Origin: Halictus rubicundus
Lineage: Eukaryota; Arthropoda; Insecta; Hymenoptera; Halictidae
DNA length: 64,000 nt
NCBI RefSeq assembly: GCF_050948215.1
Contig: NC_135151.1
Location: 11,014,220 to 11,078,219, forward strand
Direction of reading: 5' to 3'
In this document: positions 46,438 to 59,300 of the stretch, one piece after another
Layout of the letters: each line of letters opens with the position of its first letter
Position numbering within the stretch: position 1 is the first letter of the stretch
The notes under the pieces: model-generated
Seen by the model: the letters and a program-made list of their open reading frames with translations, nothing else
Database searches by the model: none
Told to the model about the DNA's origin: nothing
Position numbers and translations under genes: made by a program

Positions 46438-48250
46438 CCGCGGAGTACAAACACGCTGAAAAAGGTTCAAAAACTCTCTCCTACGTGTAAATCGTTTATT
46501 TCTCGACGGTGAATATTTATTATCTCGTCAAGTATGATCGAGTGCCATATCATAGTTTTCCAACAGAATCGTTCGGGCCGTTCGAACCCGGTTGCGAACC
46601 GAGGATATTTTAATAATATTTACACTCGGTACAATTAACAGATACAATAATCAATTGTGAAACGCAGCGCTACTCGGTGTCACCGGTGAAACGTAACATT
46701 ACAATAATCGTGTCGTAACATTGGAACGCGACGTGGAAAACAGAACGATCGACGTTTGTCAATAGATAAACTTACGATTAACATTACGGGGCGCGATCTA
46801 TGCTAACGTAGTCGATAGTTTATAAAATATGTTATGCCCATGAAATACACGGCTGCGCATGTTAAGTTTAAACTTTGATCGGATGAGAACGAGGCGAGTT
46901 TTCTCTGTTGTAACGGAGCACACCGGGGGGTCACGTAACATTTTTGCGTCGGTGATCACACCGATCGCGTAACTATTAAACGTCGGTGCGACAATGACGA
47001 TCGGCGCGGCGCGTAAATAATCGTACGGGAACAAAAGTGAATAACAATAACCGACCAACAATCGTTTAATGTACAACTCATGATTCGCGATAACACCCGT
47101 AATCATTTTTCTTTTTTTTTAATTCAAACACTTTCCAAGGTCACCGACCTTGCGTTACAGATGCTAGGTTTGTTTTTTTCCGTTTCTGTAGTCGAGCGTA
47201 CATGTAATATGCAATAAATAATTTGCTCGTAAGCTTTTGACCTTGGAGCACAAGAATAACAAGCTCGCACGCAAGTCCACCGTTGAAAAAATGAAACCGA
47301 CTACAACTTTGTTTTCCCTTTAATTGTGTAAAGCTTGTACAAATGCATCGAATCCGACGATACAACGACAATACCGTGTCGAGTATATATGTATACCGTA
47401 AACGTTCACTGGGAATTATTGCACAAACTTGCAGTTTTGTACAGCGGTGTTTGTAAGAACGATCGCAGTAAGAATAATTGCATGCAGATGTCTGTTCTCA
47501 AAAGAGAACGTATTTTTCTGTACGATTGGAACAACAATACCTCGATAGTAGATTGTGATGTTTACATGGTGACGGTCTAATAAATGAGCATTCAATATTT
47601 CATCCGAGAATAGACTAGTACCGGCGTATTATTGTAATTACAGTTTCCTCGTGTACTCAGCAATTTCTCTTACTGTTGTTGAAGCCTACTTTTGCGAGAC
47701 TGCTGCATATGAAATCTTTTTTTTTGCTGCAATTTCGACATCTGTCAGAGTCATAAATAAATAGGATTTATTTATAAGATATAATAGAGTTATAAAGTAA
47801 AATCAGAGTTACATTAGATAAACTCGTTACAATTTCAACTATATTGCAATTAATATATTAATGGAAAATAAATAACGTTCTACTCAGGTAACGCAACATA
47901 TAATAAATCTTTCAACAAACCATGCGCGGTCAATCGTATTAGTCGATAACTTGAATTTCGCAAATCTTAAACTATTTTACTTACACTATTGCGATTAGCA
48001 TATCGAGTGAATGCTTCTCTCGCCCAGTATTAAATCTAAATGGATAAATTGTATCATGATATAAAACTCCCTCGATGCAGATGCAAGACGATTAAGAGAT
48101 GAAGACGAACGTTGGTGTACTCCAGTCCCGTTCCTTCCCGGGCATTAGGGACTTGGCGGGCAACGAACCATGCCTCCTTTCGACGGTTCAGCCAATGACA
48201 ATATTTTGCTCGCTGACGTCACGTTGCCCTCGGCTATGCCCTCAGGGCCA
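46438..48250. other. Unassigned intergenic stretch
   Basis: From about 46440 to 47100 CpG-rich sequence carries a 102-codon minus-strand ORF without a known domain. The rest is AT-rich. I do not call a gene. Confidence 0.35.
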
Positions 48251-48391
48251 TTGTCGCCAGATCAAGACTTGTACCCCACTCTAACTTCCCCTTCTACCGC
48301 GCTTCCGCTGCGACCATAGTTCCGGTACTGGCAGAGAGAGGATAATTTTTTCCCCTCCGTTCATGCTCCCTTCCCTCATCTGGCGACACTG
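48251..48391. mobile_element. Family D MITE, 141 bp
   Basis: Ends CATTGTCGCCAGATCAAGAC and CTCATCTGGCGACACTG. The interior matches CACTCTAACTTCCCC and TACCGCGC of the other copies with a deletion in the middle. Confidence 0.8.
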
Positions 48392-49080
48392 AAACGGGAA
48401 TCGGCGGGCGCCCTTGCCCTCCGCGAGGCTTGCTGAACGGGACTGGTGTACTCGGTGTGGCCGTCGCTGCTGCCCACGCAAAATCAGTGCTGTTGTCAGT
48501 ATTTATTAATATCGATGGTACCATTGACCGCGCGCAATATTCGCATGACGCGCAGAACGCATCGAAGGAGTCGTCAGCTCCTGGAGGCCAGTTCGACGAA
48601 GCATTTCATACGCAGCAGTCCCGACACGCGTCACAGTGAACCGATCAAAACGCTTCAGAGTCCCGTGTCAGTGTCGGTACGATGAAACACAACGCAGTCG
48701 ATGAGATTCGACGCGGTCAGTAAAAATTAACGAGAACAGGTATTATTCAGTTGGTTCGCAAACATGCGCGGATCGACTTCCACGGAAGTAACCTACCGTC
48801 CAAGGTCAACGAATGAAGCGCACGGATACACGGAGGCGGCAATGAAGCGATAACGAAGCGAGAAATGGTGATTAAAACATGAGTATACGAGCGTGACCAC
48901 TCTCTACTGACCAGTGGCGTCCGAATCCTCCTTTTTTGGAACAGACCTTGATCGATGGGAATATACATAGGTGAATTTGAAAACAAGGGAAACGTGTGAA
49001 TGACGAAACTTAAGTCTTAGTATTTGGCGAAGTAGCGAACCTGAAAGCGGGTCTGACGGTTCTAGTATGTGAAACGAAAA

Positions 49081-49145
49081 GATAGAGATAGATAGAGAGA
49101 GATAGAGTGAGAGAGAAACACAGAGAGAGAGAGACAGAGAAGGAA
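49081..49145. repeat. GA-rich microsatellite
   Basis: An imperfect run of GATA and GA units (GATAGAGATAGATAGAGAGA and on to ACAGAGAAGG). It is downstream of CRMP in that gene's orientation. Confidence 0.85.
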
Positions 49146-49593
49146 GAATGACGAATGTGCATATGAATGATAAAGGAGGGTGAGGGTGGGAAGAGATTTT
49201 CTTATTTGTTCGTAATAAAAATCTCTATATGCAAAGCGGACCTTGACTCTGTCTTTCAAAAATTACCAAAAACCTCCCGCACTGCGGCCACCAGGCGGAT
49301 TGTTCACGCGGATGCAAGCTCTTCTCGCTTCCTCGACGTCCTCTGCAAGAAAAGCGAACAATTCGTTAATGCTTTCAGTATCTCAGAGAATTCATGCGAT
49401 CCACGCACAGTGGGGCCGTTTCTATAAAACACTTGGAGCTAATTAAAAAATGTTCATCTCATGAAATGCGTACTCCGCAGACTAGAAGGTTAAATTCTCG
49501 CTACCAACGAAGACCGGAGTCAACACCTTGAAGAAAATATGCTTCTGTAGTCACCTGTTTTTAGTATCACAAATGGATAATATTCTAGGATGT

Positions 49594-49991
49594 TTAACCC
49601 TTCCAGAACATTTTCAGGAATTAACAAGCGTTTCGAAAATGATTACACGAGACCAGATTGTCAGTTACTGGACTGCGGATCTTTATGTAAAATAAAAATT
49701 GTCTGCATCGATTACAAGAAATAGAAATCAAGTAGAATGTTACTTCTTCAATTGTTAATTTTAACAGATGAGAAATAGTATATTGACATTTGAAATTTTT
49801 TTCAAATTTTATCTACTCAATTTTGTTATAAATGCACAAAGATCCACAGTCTATTAGTTACACACGATTCATTGTCATCCACTATTGCTCACGTTCCAGA
49901 TGTGGGGAACTGCTATGAAAAAGTTTAATGAATCGACATATTATGGCAACGTATTTAGCAGGGCACAATGCCGGTCGTACTGAAGGGTTAA
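49594..49991. mobile_element. Possible family E TTAA-type element carrying a family B insertion
   Basis: TTAACCCTTCCAG at the left and CTGAAGGGTTAA at the right are inverted and TTAA-bounded. The ends are short and only partly alike, so this is less sure than the copy at 11972. The family B element at 49669 lies inside. Confidence 0.45.
49669..49853. mobile_element. Family B hAT-like MITE
   Basis: 185 bp between TCAGTTAC and TTAGTTAC (7 of 8 alike). Ends TGGACTGCGGATCTTTATG and CACAAAGATCCACAGTCTA. Confidence 0.88.
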
Positions 49992-50073
49992 TGCTGTATT
50001 GTAATAAACGCTTGAGACTACCAATATTTTTCTAGGGCACTTGATAGTCTTGAGTCGTTAGCACAACCGTTAG

Positions 50074-53000
50074 CTACCCACCGCTGATGGAGAAAGTAGA
50101 GTCCTGCAAATTTCTCTGTCCTTCCATTCGGGGGCCTTTCGAGGATGGCGTCACCACGGCAGAGTCTGGCAAAGTCGGCACGCAATCTGGTATAGACACT
50201 TTCGGCTTCGGCCTCTCGTAGGTACCGTTCGTTTGACGGGCATTGGCGATGGCCGCTGCTCTAGCCTCTTCTCTGGCCTTCGCGATGGCCGCGTCTTCCT
50301 CCGCGTACTTCTTCGCCTCGGCCTCGGTCCTCGGCACGCCACGCGGTCTCTGAACAAACATTTCACCGTATTCGTAGGCGTAATCGATTATGCGCTCCCC
50401 CAGTTAATCGAGTTCAGAGGTAGTTCAAATGTAGGAAAACGGGGCTAAGCATTAACAGTTTAAGCAGATTACTAGTTTCTTATCGTCACACAGTTCGAAA
50501 TTTGTTTGCCGAGTGCTACCGAAGATTGTGTAGCAGGTAAAGGCTATTTGTATGAAAATTCTTAAATCACTGGTGCACGAACTCGATAACTTTCTCAGAT
50601 AGCTAGTTTGCTAAGCAGATTACTAATTTTTCATCGTCACGCACATCTCCGTTTGAAACTCTATTCGTTTGCCAATAAGCTCTACTGAAGATTGAGTATC
50701 AAGCAAGAGCTCTTACAATTCTTAAATAAATAGTCCGTGAACTCTGCAACCTTCTCAAATAGGTTCTAAACTTAACCCATTCTTTAAAGAATTTTGTAAT
50801 ATTCTTTAAAGACCCTTTTTGTCTTCGTCTAACTTGTGATAAATGAAATGAGCTAATGGTAACGCGACTATTAGCTATCGTAGTAGAAATAATGTACCTT
50901 CTCCTTGTCCTCTATCATCTCGTACACATAATTAACGTGGCTCGGTGTCTCGACAAATTTCCCGAAACCGTGCACAGCCTTCAGCTCGCACTCATCGACG
51001 CAGACACGTCCTTCCACTATCACATACTCAGGTACTCCATGAACCTCCATACCCTGAAACAGATCAATCGGTTGGACTTGCATTAAAAAGTCTTTTTAAA
51101 AATAAAATTGGCGAGTAAAAATTCGAATAAGCTATCAGTAGACTACGCATGTTTATGCAATTTTCAATTTTTTGTGGACAAATTTTAAGAAAGTGGTACC
51201 AAATCAAATCCTGTTTTCATTGGTAATAGCATTTGTAGATCCAAAAGAGATGAAAATCGCACTAAATTTCATCGAATTCGATACTCCAGCATTTTTTGAA
51301 AATTTCCATGAGACATGAACGCATAAAGATCCGCAGTCTAGCTATCAGTCACGGTTGCCATAAAATGGATCGATCCGCAGATTTTCCCTTGACGTCATAG
51401 ACTCGTCCCTCGGACTAATAAAATTTCCTGTCGCGGGTGTGCGTGGAAGGATCAATGGAAAGCGAGTTCTCCGACAATAAAGAGTTTATTAACGATTAAT
51501 ATCGAACGTGCCCTTACCTCGAAGATGTTGAAGTCAACGGCCTGCACGTGGGTCTCGGCGGAAATCGTACGCTTCCTGTTGGGGTCCCAGACGACTATAT
51601 CGGCGTCTGAGCCGACAGCTATCACCCCCTTCCTCGGGTACAAGTTGAAGATTCTCGCAGCATTCGTGCTCGTCACCGCGACGAATCTCGTCGGGTCCAT
51701 TATGCCCGCGTGGACACCTTTCTCCCAAACGATGGACATCCTATCCTCAACACCGTTCACGCCGTTCGGGATCTTGCTGAAGTCGTCCTTGCCGAGGGCC
51801 TTCTGTTCCGCGTTGAACGTGCAGTTGTCGCTTCCGGTTACCTGGAGGCCATCCCTGACAGAACAGAACGTCGAAGATCAATGGTCCGCTAATGTCGGTT
51901 AAACCTAGAACCACACTGCTAAAAACCCTGAAGCGATCCCTCGAGATATACCGTTCTCCAAACAAGAGGCTAGGGCAAATACAATAAAGTTCAGAACACG
52001 ACAAACTTTTATCCCAATATTAGGGTAAGGGAAACAATTGCTGTGGGGGTACTAAGTACTGTGCCTATATTAATTATACTTATTTTTACAGCATTTAATG
52101 AATATTTAACAAGAGATAACATATATGTTAACTGATTTTAATGAAAAATTTAGCATTCATTATGGTTTAAAAATAAGTATGATTGATATAGGCACAGTAA
52201 TTGGGTCCCTCACCCTAAACTCATACATTTCCAGTTGGGAAGTCCTGCATTTTATTAATAAACAGCTCATTTCACGGTTTATTAATACACTATGCTAGCT
52301 GCGGATTTAATGTATTTATAACAAAAATGAGTGGAGGCAATTTAAAACAGTGTTCAATTAAAAATAATAGTAGTACAATATATTACTTTCAATTGACCGA
52401 AATTATTAAAGTGAAAAGGAAATTTTTAGTTTGATCGACTTTGTAACAAATGCAAAGTGGGTCGCTTTAACTGTCAGTATTTCTATTATTAAAAATACCA
52501 ATATTACTTTCAACTTTGCTGAAACTAATTAAGGAAGAAATAAATATTTATCTGGCTGTTCATACAATTAATTTAAGAAACTTTTATTTTGCATAAAAAT
52601 ATGCACTCTTACATTAGTTGCATGGAACCGAAGCCAGATAAGTAAATATTTATTTCTTCCTTTAATAGTTTCAGCAAGTTGAAAATAATACATTGGTGTT
52701 CTCAACACTATAAGTACTAACAGTTAAAGTGACATACATTTTGTATATGTTATAAAAATTATATTTCGTCATGTTTGATGCAACTTTTATTGTAAAATGT
52801 GCAGAAATGTATGAAGAGTTATTTAATAGTTTTTTACAGAAAAATCTTTACAATTGTAGTAATAGTAAAATAAACAATTTGAAAAGCGTCACTTTGACTC
52901 GCCTGATAGTTTTCGTGTCAAATACTTTTAATCTTTTTATTATTTCATACCAGACAATGTTGTCATAAATGCATAAAACTAGTCTAATTATCAATATTCA

Positions 53001-53305
53001 TTAACAATTGCCCAACTGTTTGATAATACTTCGTGTCAAAGTCACGAAATGAATGAACTTATTATTTACATAGAGCTTTATTGGAAGACAGTGTCGTTCT
53101 AAGGTTGATTAGTCTAATGCAAATACTTCGGATAAAAAAGAGTCATCGGAAGGTTTAACCAAATTGCCCCATTATTTTGAAAAATAACCAAAAAGTCTTT
53201 CGCGAAAAGGGAAGCTATAGGGTAACGGACCCTATTATCGTGGGGGTGCTAATTACTGTGCCTATACTAATTATACTTATCTTTGAAGCATGATGAATAT
53301 TAAAA

Positions 53306-53347
<42 letters not shown>

Positions 53348-56300
53348 CTGATTTTAATGAAACAAATTTAATATCTCTTTCTTAATATTCATTATGGTCT
53401 AAAAATAAATATAATTAATGTAAGCACAGTAATTGACTCCCCCAGAGTAATTGGCAGTAATTGAGTCCCTTACCCTATCGCAAAGCTCCATTTACTGGAA
53501 CATTTTATTCGATGTCCTATTTAGTAAATCTCTGCTGAGCGGCTTTATCTGAACCTCTGCAGATCTCTTTTATCTACCACGCGGCGCTCCAGTTATGTGT
53601 CCGTTAATCTTTTGTACGCAGAAAAATGGGCAAAGGAAAGATATTGTCCGATACCAATTATCCGCACTTAATCTGTCATATACCGGTTATTCGAATACGA
53701 AGTTGCAGGTACTGCGGAAAATTTGTCAACTCTTATCGTCACTTATCAACTGGAGTTTCGCTGTAACCACTTTGAATTGGATAGAATAAACCGGGGTCAA
53801 AAATAACAGGTAACGAAAGTACCACTGTAAATAATTTAAAACCTGCTGCAAACATTAACGAATGTAAAATTACAATTGAAGTACACACATTCGTGTCCTA
53901 CAATGGAACACTACTAATACGTAATTAATACATATTTTTAAATAGAATAACTTTTCAACGGTATAAGAAAAGATAACTTAGAAATACAAAGATAATTATA
54001 ATTGTATTATAATTATAATAATATAAGTATATTATATTATATTATTGTTTTATAATTTATCAGTCCCATTTTAGTGCTTTGAAATTGTTCAAACGCCTGT
54101 GGGAAAGGAAAACTCGAAATACATTATATAGAAAGACAGAGGGAAAAAGTAAAAAACACGCAAATCAAACTTGAAAAGAAAAAATTGTAAAAAGAACAAG
54201 AGCAAGAATGAAGAGGAGCATCAATTCTCTCGTGTGCCTCGATTCGTATAGTTCTAGTAAACTAAATAAAAAATTCATGCAGTGCACGGAGTGTAATGAT
54301 TGGACGCACGAAGAACACGCTAAACACAGTTCACGCGTTCACCCTAATCGTGAAATTTCTTAATGACCTTGACTCATGTTTAGTTTCTTTTTGTATGAAT
54401 TAGTTTACGCCTCTCGATTTGCTGTTACAAGTTAGTTCAATAAGTATTTTTAACAAAAGGAAAATAACACTTTCCTCGGCCTCCATTTCTCATTAATAAC
54501 TTGGGCATTAATTGTTACAGAACGAAACTGTTATCAATAATGTTATAAGATTTTCGTATAAAAATTGTCGTTGCAAATACAATAGTTTTTACGTGATCAT
54601 ACACTAAAGTTTTTACTGCTTTTGACCCCAGTCTCACCAGTTTAAAAATAGGTTAAGGGACCCAATTACTGTGTCTATATTCATCATACTTATTTTTAAA
54701 GCTTAGTGAACATTAAAAAAGAGATATTCAATTTTTGTTGAGATGTTATATCTCTTTTTTAATATTCATTATGCTGTGTGAGATAAGACAGATATGTACA
54801 AGGTAGGGGAATTGTAAACCAAGTCCAAATTTCATGGCTGCAAGGCTAAAATAAAGATAATAATAATAATAATTATAAGAAGAAGAAGAAGAAGTAGAAG
54901 AAGAAGAATGCTTTAAATATATAGTAATAGAGTAATATAGTCACAGTAATTGGCACCCCCACAGTAATTGGGTCCCCCTACCTAGGTGTTTAAATTATTC
55001 ATCAATTCGCTACCAGTCTGTTTTGCACCAAAACTACCACCCCACGGCAACACGGTTCCCACGCGCAACGATTGCACAATGCATCCGTCGCACACGCGTG
55101 AAACGCATCGAGAGCTGATGGAAAATAGAAGGTTACCTTGACACCTGATAAGCCAAGTCGACTGTCTTATTTTCCACATCGAAAGGAAAAACGCGCCACG
55201 CGGTCGAGTGAAACGCGCGACTGTGCCGATCGTCGTTCGTGCGGATCTTTGAACGAGTTTTCCTCTCTGACCGGTTAATTAAGTTTAATGCCGTTTGGCG
55301 AGATAAAAGCGACTTCCCACGCGATGTCCATTAGAATTACGTTCAGTTACGCTAACATCGTGTGTGCCAATTCGTTGCCGTAATTTATTGCCATCATTTG
55401 AATACTCGTGCGACGCGGACAGCATACTCGTGACGCAACCGCGCGTAAATTACGGCGCTCTTCGATCCATCGATCGTTCGCCTAAATCCATCGTTTCGCA
55501 CAAATACGCGGTTCGATTTAGATGTATCCGAATGAGACGTCGACAAGGGATAAACGTTCAGGACGTTTCATTGGAGTGCATTCAGCGCCCGAGCCTCTTT
55601 ACTCTGGATCACTGACCTTCCGTAAAAATAGCGATCGGAACATTTGTATCGTACGATTAGATCGCGGCTTATGCATTTATAAGAAAAATGAGTAGAATTT
55701 AAAACGGTGAAAACATCAGACAAATTAAGGATCACTTATTACTTTACATGTATCACAATCGTTAAGGGTGGAAATAAATTTCTGTTTGTTCACAATTTTT
55801 ATTTTGCATACGGATCGCAGTCTACTTACGATATTAGATGATTAGGTTTTTTTTTATAAATGTTTAAACTACTACATTCTGTGTGAAATAGTAGTTTAAT
55901 TTAATTTATTCTGCTTCTTCTTTATAAGATAAACCACTTTTGTTTTCAAAATACAAAGAAATTTAATTATAATCATTTTTCTAGTTGAAGTCGAGATTTC
56001 TTTATAACTGTACTGTGAATCCTTATGCAAAATCAAAATTTTCTATGTTAATGTTACACGAAAATGTGTTTCTTTTTTAGTAATTTTAATAGATCGAACG
56101 TAACAACAATATTCTGAAATTCTTCTGATTTCCCTAGAGTTTTGTACTTTTATTTTGTTTTCACTCTATGGGGTGCAAAATTAATACGAATAAAATATTT
56201 CTGATGATACTGATTAATCCGTCTAACCTTCAGTTTGTTTTCTAGGAGAATTGTAAACAATAAATGAAATTATAATTCCAAATCAAATAGCGAAAAGCGT

Positions 56301-59300
56301 GATGATTATATTCGATTCTTCTTTAAAATTTGTAAAGTGTACACCATCTTGTCAATTTCTCTGTTATAAAGTAGCAATCTAATATTTACTTGTTGCTACA
56401 TATTTCGATGCTTCTTTTGAATGCAGTAGAAGTGAAACTCAAAGATTTTTACTACAGAATGTACAGTTTGTCCTTTCTGTGAGCGTATTTCCTGAGGATT
56501 TGTAATTACAGCGCTATCTCCGCCATATTATGGGGTTGGTTGACGGTAGGCTGCCTCAGTCAACAACGAGAGAGGACAGTGACCCTGTTTGTTTTCATTA
56601 TCGTGAGAAAAGGTGAAACACAATGAATTCTCAGCAGACTGTGAATTTTTATTCGATCATCATTTTATAAATTAACGAGAAAAGCTGTCAACTGTTGCAC
56701 TGATTTTTTCAGACGACGATTCACGTATAAGCCTTTAACAACAACGCCACGAGATCAGCTGAAACCTAACAGTGATCTCAATTTAGAAGTTTACAAATCC
56801 TCTGTATGATAGATAAGCGCTAAAACTAAATAACAAATACTATTATAAATAAATTTAAATTGCGAATAAAAGAAACTTTTTGGAATCATTTTCAATATCT
56901 TAGGCGTTCATACGATGAGTTAATAATTACTAGACAGCGGATTTCATGCGTTTATGGTAAAAATGGACGAGTGCAACATAACACTGCAAATACATAAATT
57001 AAGAACGTTGTTTTGCATAAAAATCCGCAACCTAGTAATTACACTAGAAAATCAAGTTTTCACTCGTCAACTTGAATTTTTGTATCACATCAGAACCTCC
57101 ATATCTAGTAATTACTTTCTATCCACGTTGTAAATTGTATGTGCGTAATTAAAATTTCCGAGGTCATCAATTTCAAAAGTACCAATGCCCAGGCAATGAT
57201 ACAGCGGAAAGATACAAAAATAGAAGTCAATATCTTATGATTTATTAATCATTCACCCCTGACAAGCCTTACAAGGGGTTGGAGCACTCAAGTTAACGAG
57301 TGCCTACTAGAATCCGCCAAAGGCTCATCAAAAAATCAGCATAACATTTGCGAAGCTCCGTCGTAAACCTCTCTCATTTTTTAAAAAAGAGACGATTGAA
57401 CTTCATCTTCTGGGACTAAAAATTTTGCACTCTTTTTTATACAATCCTGTAGATTTTTACGAGAAAACTCCTAAAATGCAAGTTCCAAAACGGTATGTGA
57501 GTACACGCCAATATGGCGACGCCCTTACCTGTTAAAAACGCTTAAACACGCATAATTTTTGAACCAGTCAATTCCTCACATTAAAACTTGGATTTTTGGA
57601 ATTTTCTCATCAAAATCGATAGGATTCTATCAAAAAAAGTGCAGAATTTTTGATCCCAGAAAGTGAAGTTCACCTCTTTCTCGCTTGAATCATCGCCACG
57701 GCCGCAAACTGAGGACTCGTAACCTTGACGGACGACAAAGAAAAAGGGGAGGAAGCGAATGAAGCAATTTTGGTGAAATAACGTACGGTGATTAAAAATA
57801 GTAGTAGGTAGTAGTAATTTGGGTTTTAGATTACTTACTGGGCTAGGTGTTCGATTAGGTAAGCAGGTGTCGTGGAATCGGGTCTCAACGGCGGGCTAGT
57901 AATGTATCGCCTTGCTTTTTCAATAACTTTCCCATATTGCTCGCTGCCATCGATACCGACAGAGCTTGCGAGAGTTTCCCCGAACACGACGACACCCTCG
58001 GACCTTTTCACTGACACAACGTCAGCGGCGGATTTGCTCGTCACCGCCGTTATGTACAGCGGGCTATTCACCTAAACGCGACACTTTAAATCCTCTCACT
58101 GCTCTCTATTCTCAAAGCAGATTATGTTGGCTGTTCAAGGTCGTTCGTTGGCTACCTGCCACCATCTCCTTTGAGTTCCCAGAATGAGAAGACGCGTAGA
58201 ATGACCCCATTATTTCTTGTCCCCATTTCAAGCTATTCAAACGTCTCGGAAAATTCATTACACAGCTTTTGCCCTTTTGATCTCAGTATTGCTAATTGTA
58301 AGATAGAATTATAGTCCGATTTATATTTTATTGCATCCCATAGGATAAGGGACATAGTTACTGTGGGGATACCAATTATTAAGTACTATGCTTATATTTA
58401 TTATACTTATTTTTAAGTAATATTATTTTTTAAGTATTATGTATGTATATTATAAAATATATGTATATATTAACTGATTTTAATGAAAAAAATGTAATCT
58501 CTTTTTTAATATTCATTATGCTCTAAAAATAAGTGTAATTAATGTGGGCACAGTAATTGGGTCCCTTACCCTACACACATAAAGCTGTATCGATTCATAT
58601 GCTTTTAATTTTATTTTATCACGTGTTCCATAATTTCCATGATCGTGATGCAAAACGTCGTAATCTAACCCGGTATTGTAACACCCTGACATTAACACAA
58701 AGCGACATAAACATCTGCAGTTTAGTCATAAGTGTTTCCGTTTTGAGCAACAGTCTATTTCTCGAATGTGAATGAAGCAAGCGAGTTTCAAACTCTTTCG
58801 TCCTCGGGCGAAGATTTGCTGTATGCACAGTTTGTACATAACACGTTACCACCATAAAGAACTTCTATTTTTTCTTTTAAATAAATTAAATATCCGTATA
58901 ATTATTTTTCGACTCGAAGCAACGATCAATTATAACTTCGTCCCTCAGACACAATATAAAAAGCTTCGATGAAAAGCTAGAAAAAATAAGATCGATTCTT
59001 AACACAAGAAGGACCTCCAACAGCCAAAATTTTCTGCTTCGACTTTCCTTATCCTGATTTTACGACACAGATTACATCGAGCCGTGTCCACGGTTGAAAC
59101 ACGTTTATCTTCGTCGACGTATCTTTATCTTTCCGACCGATAGCCAGCAGCTACACTAGAAGGCGCCTAATAATTTCAAAAGATCTAAAAGCAAAAATAT
59201 TCATTCATCCCAATCAGGTCAATGCACCAATTTTTTAATTCTACGAATAAAATATCGTCTCATTTTAGCTTTAGTCGCGTAATTGTAATTTAAAATACGG

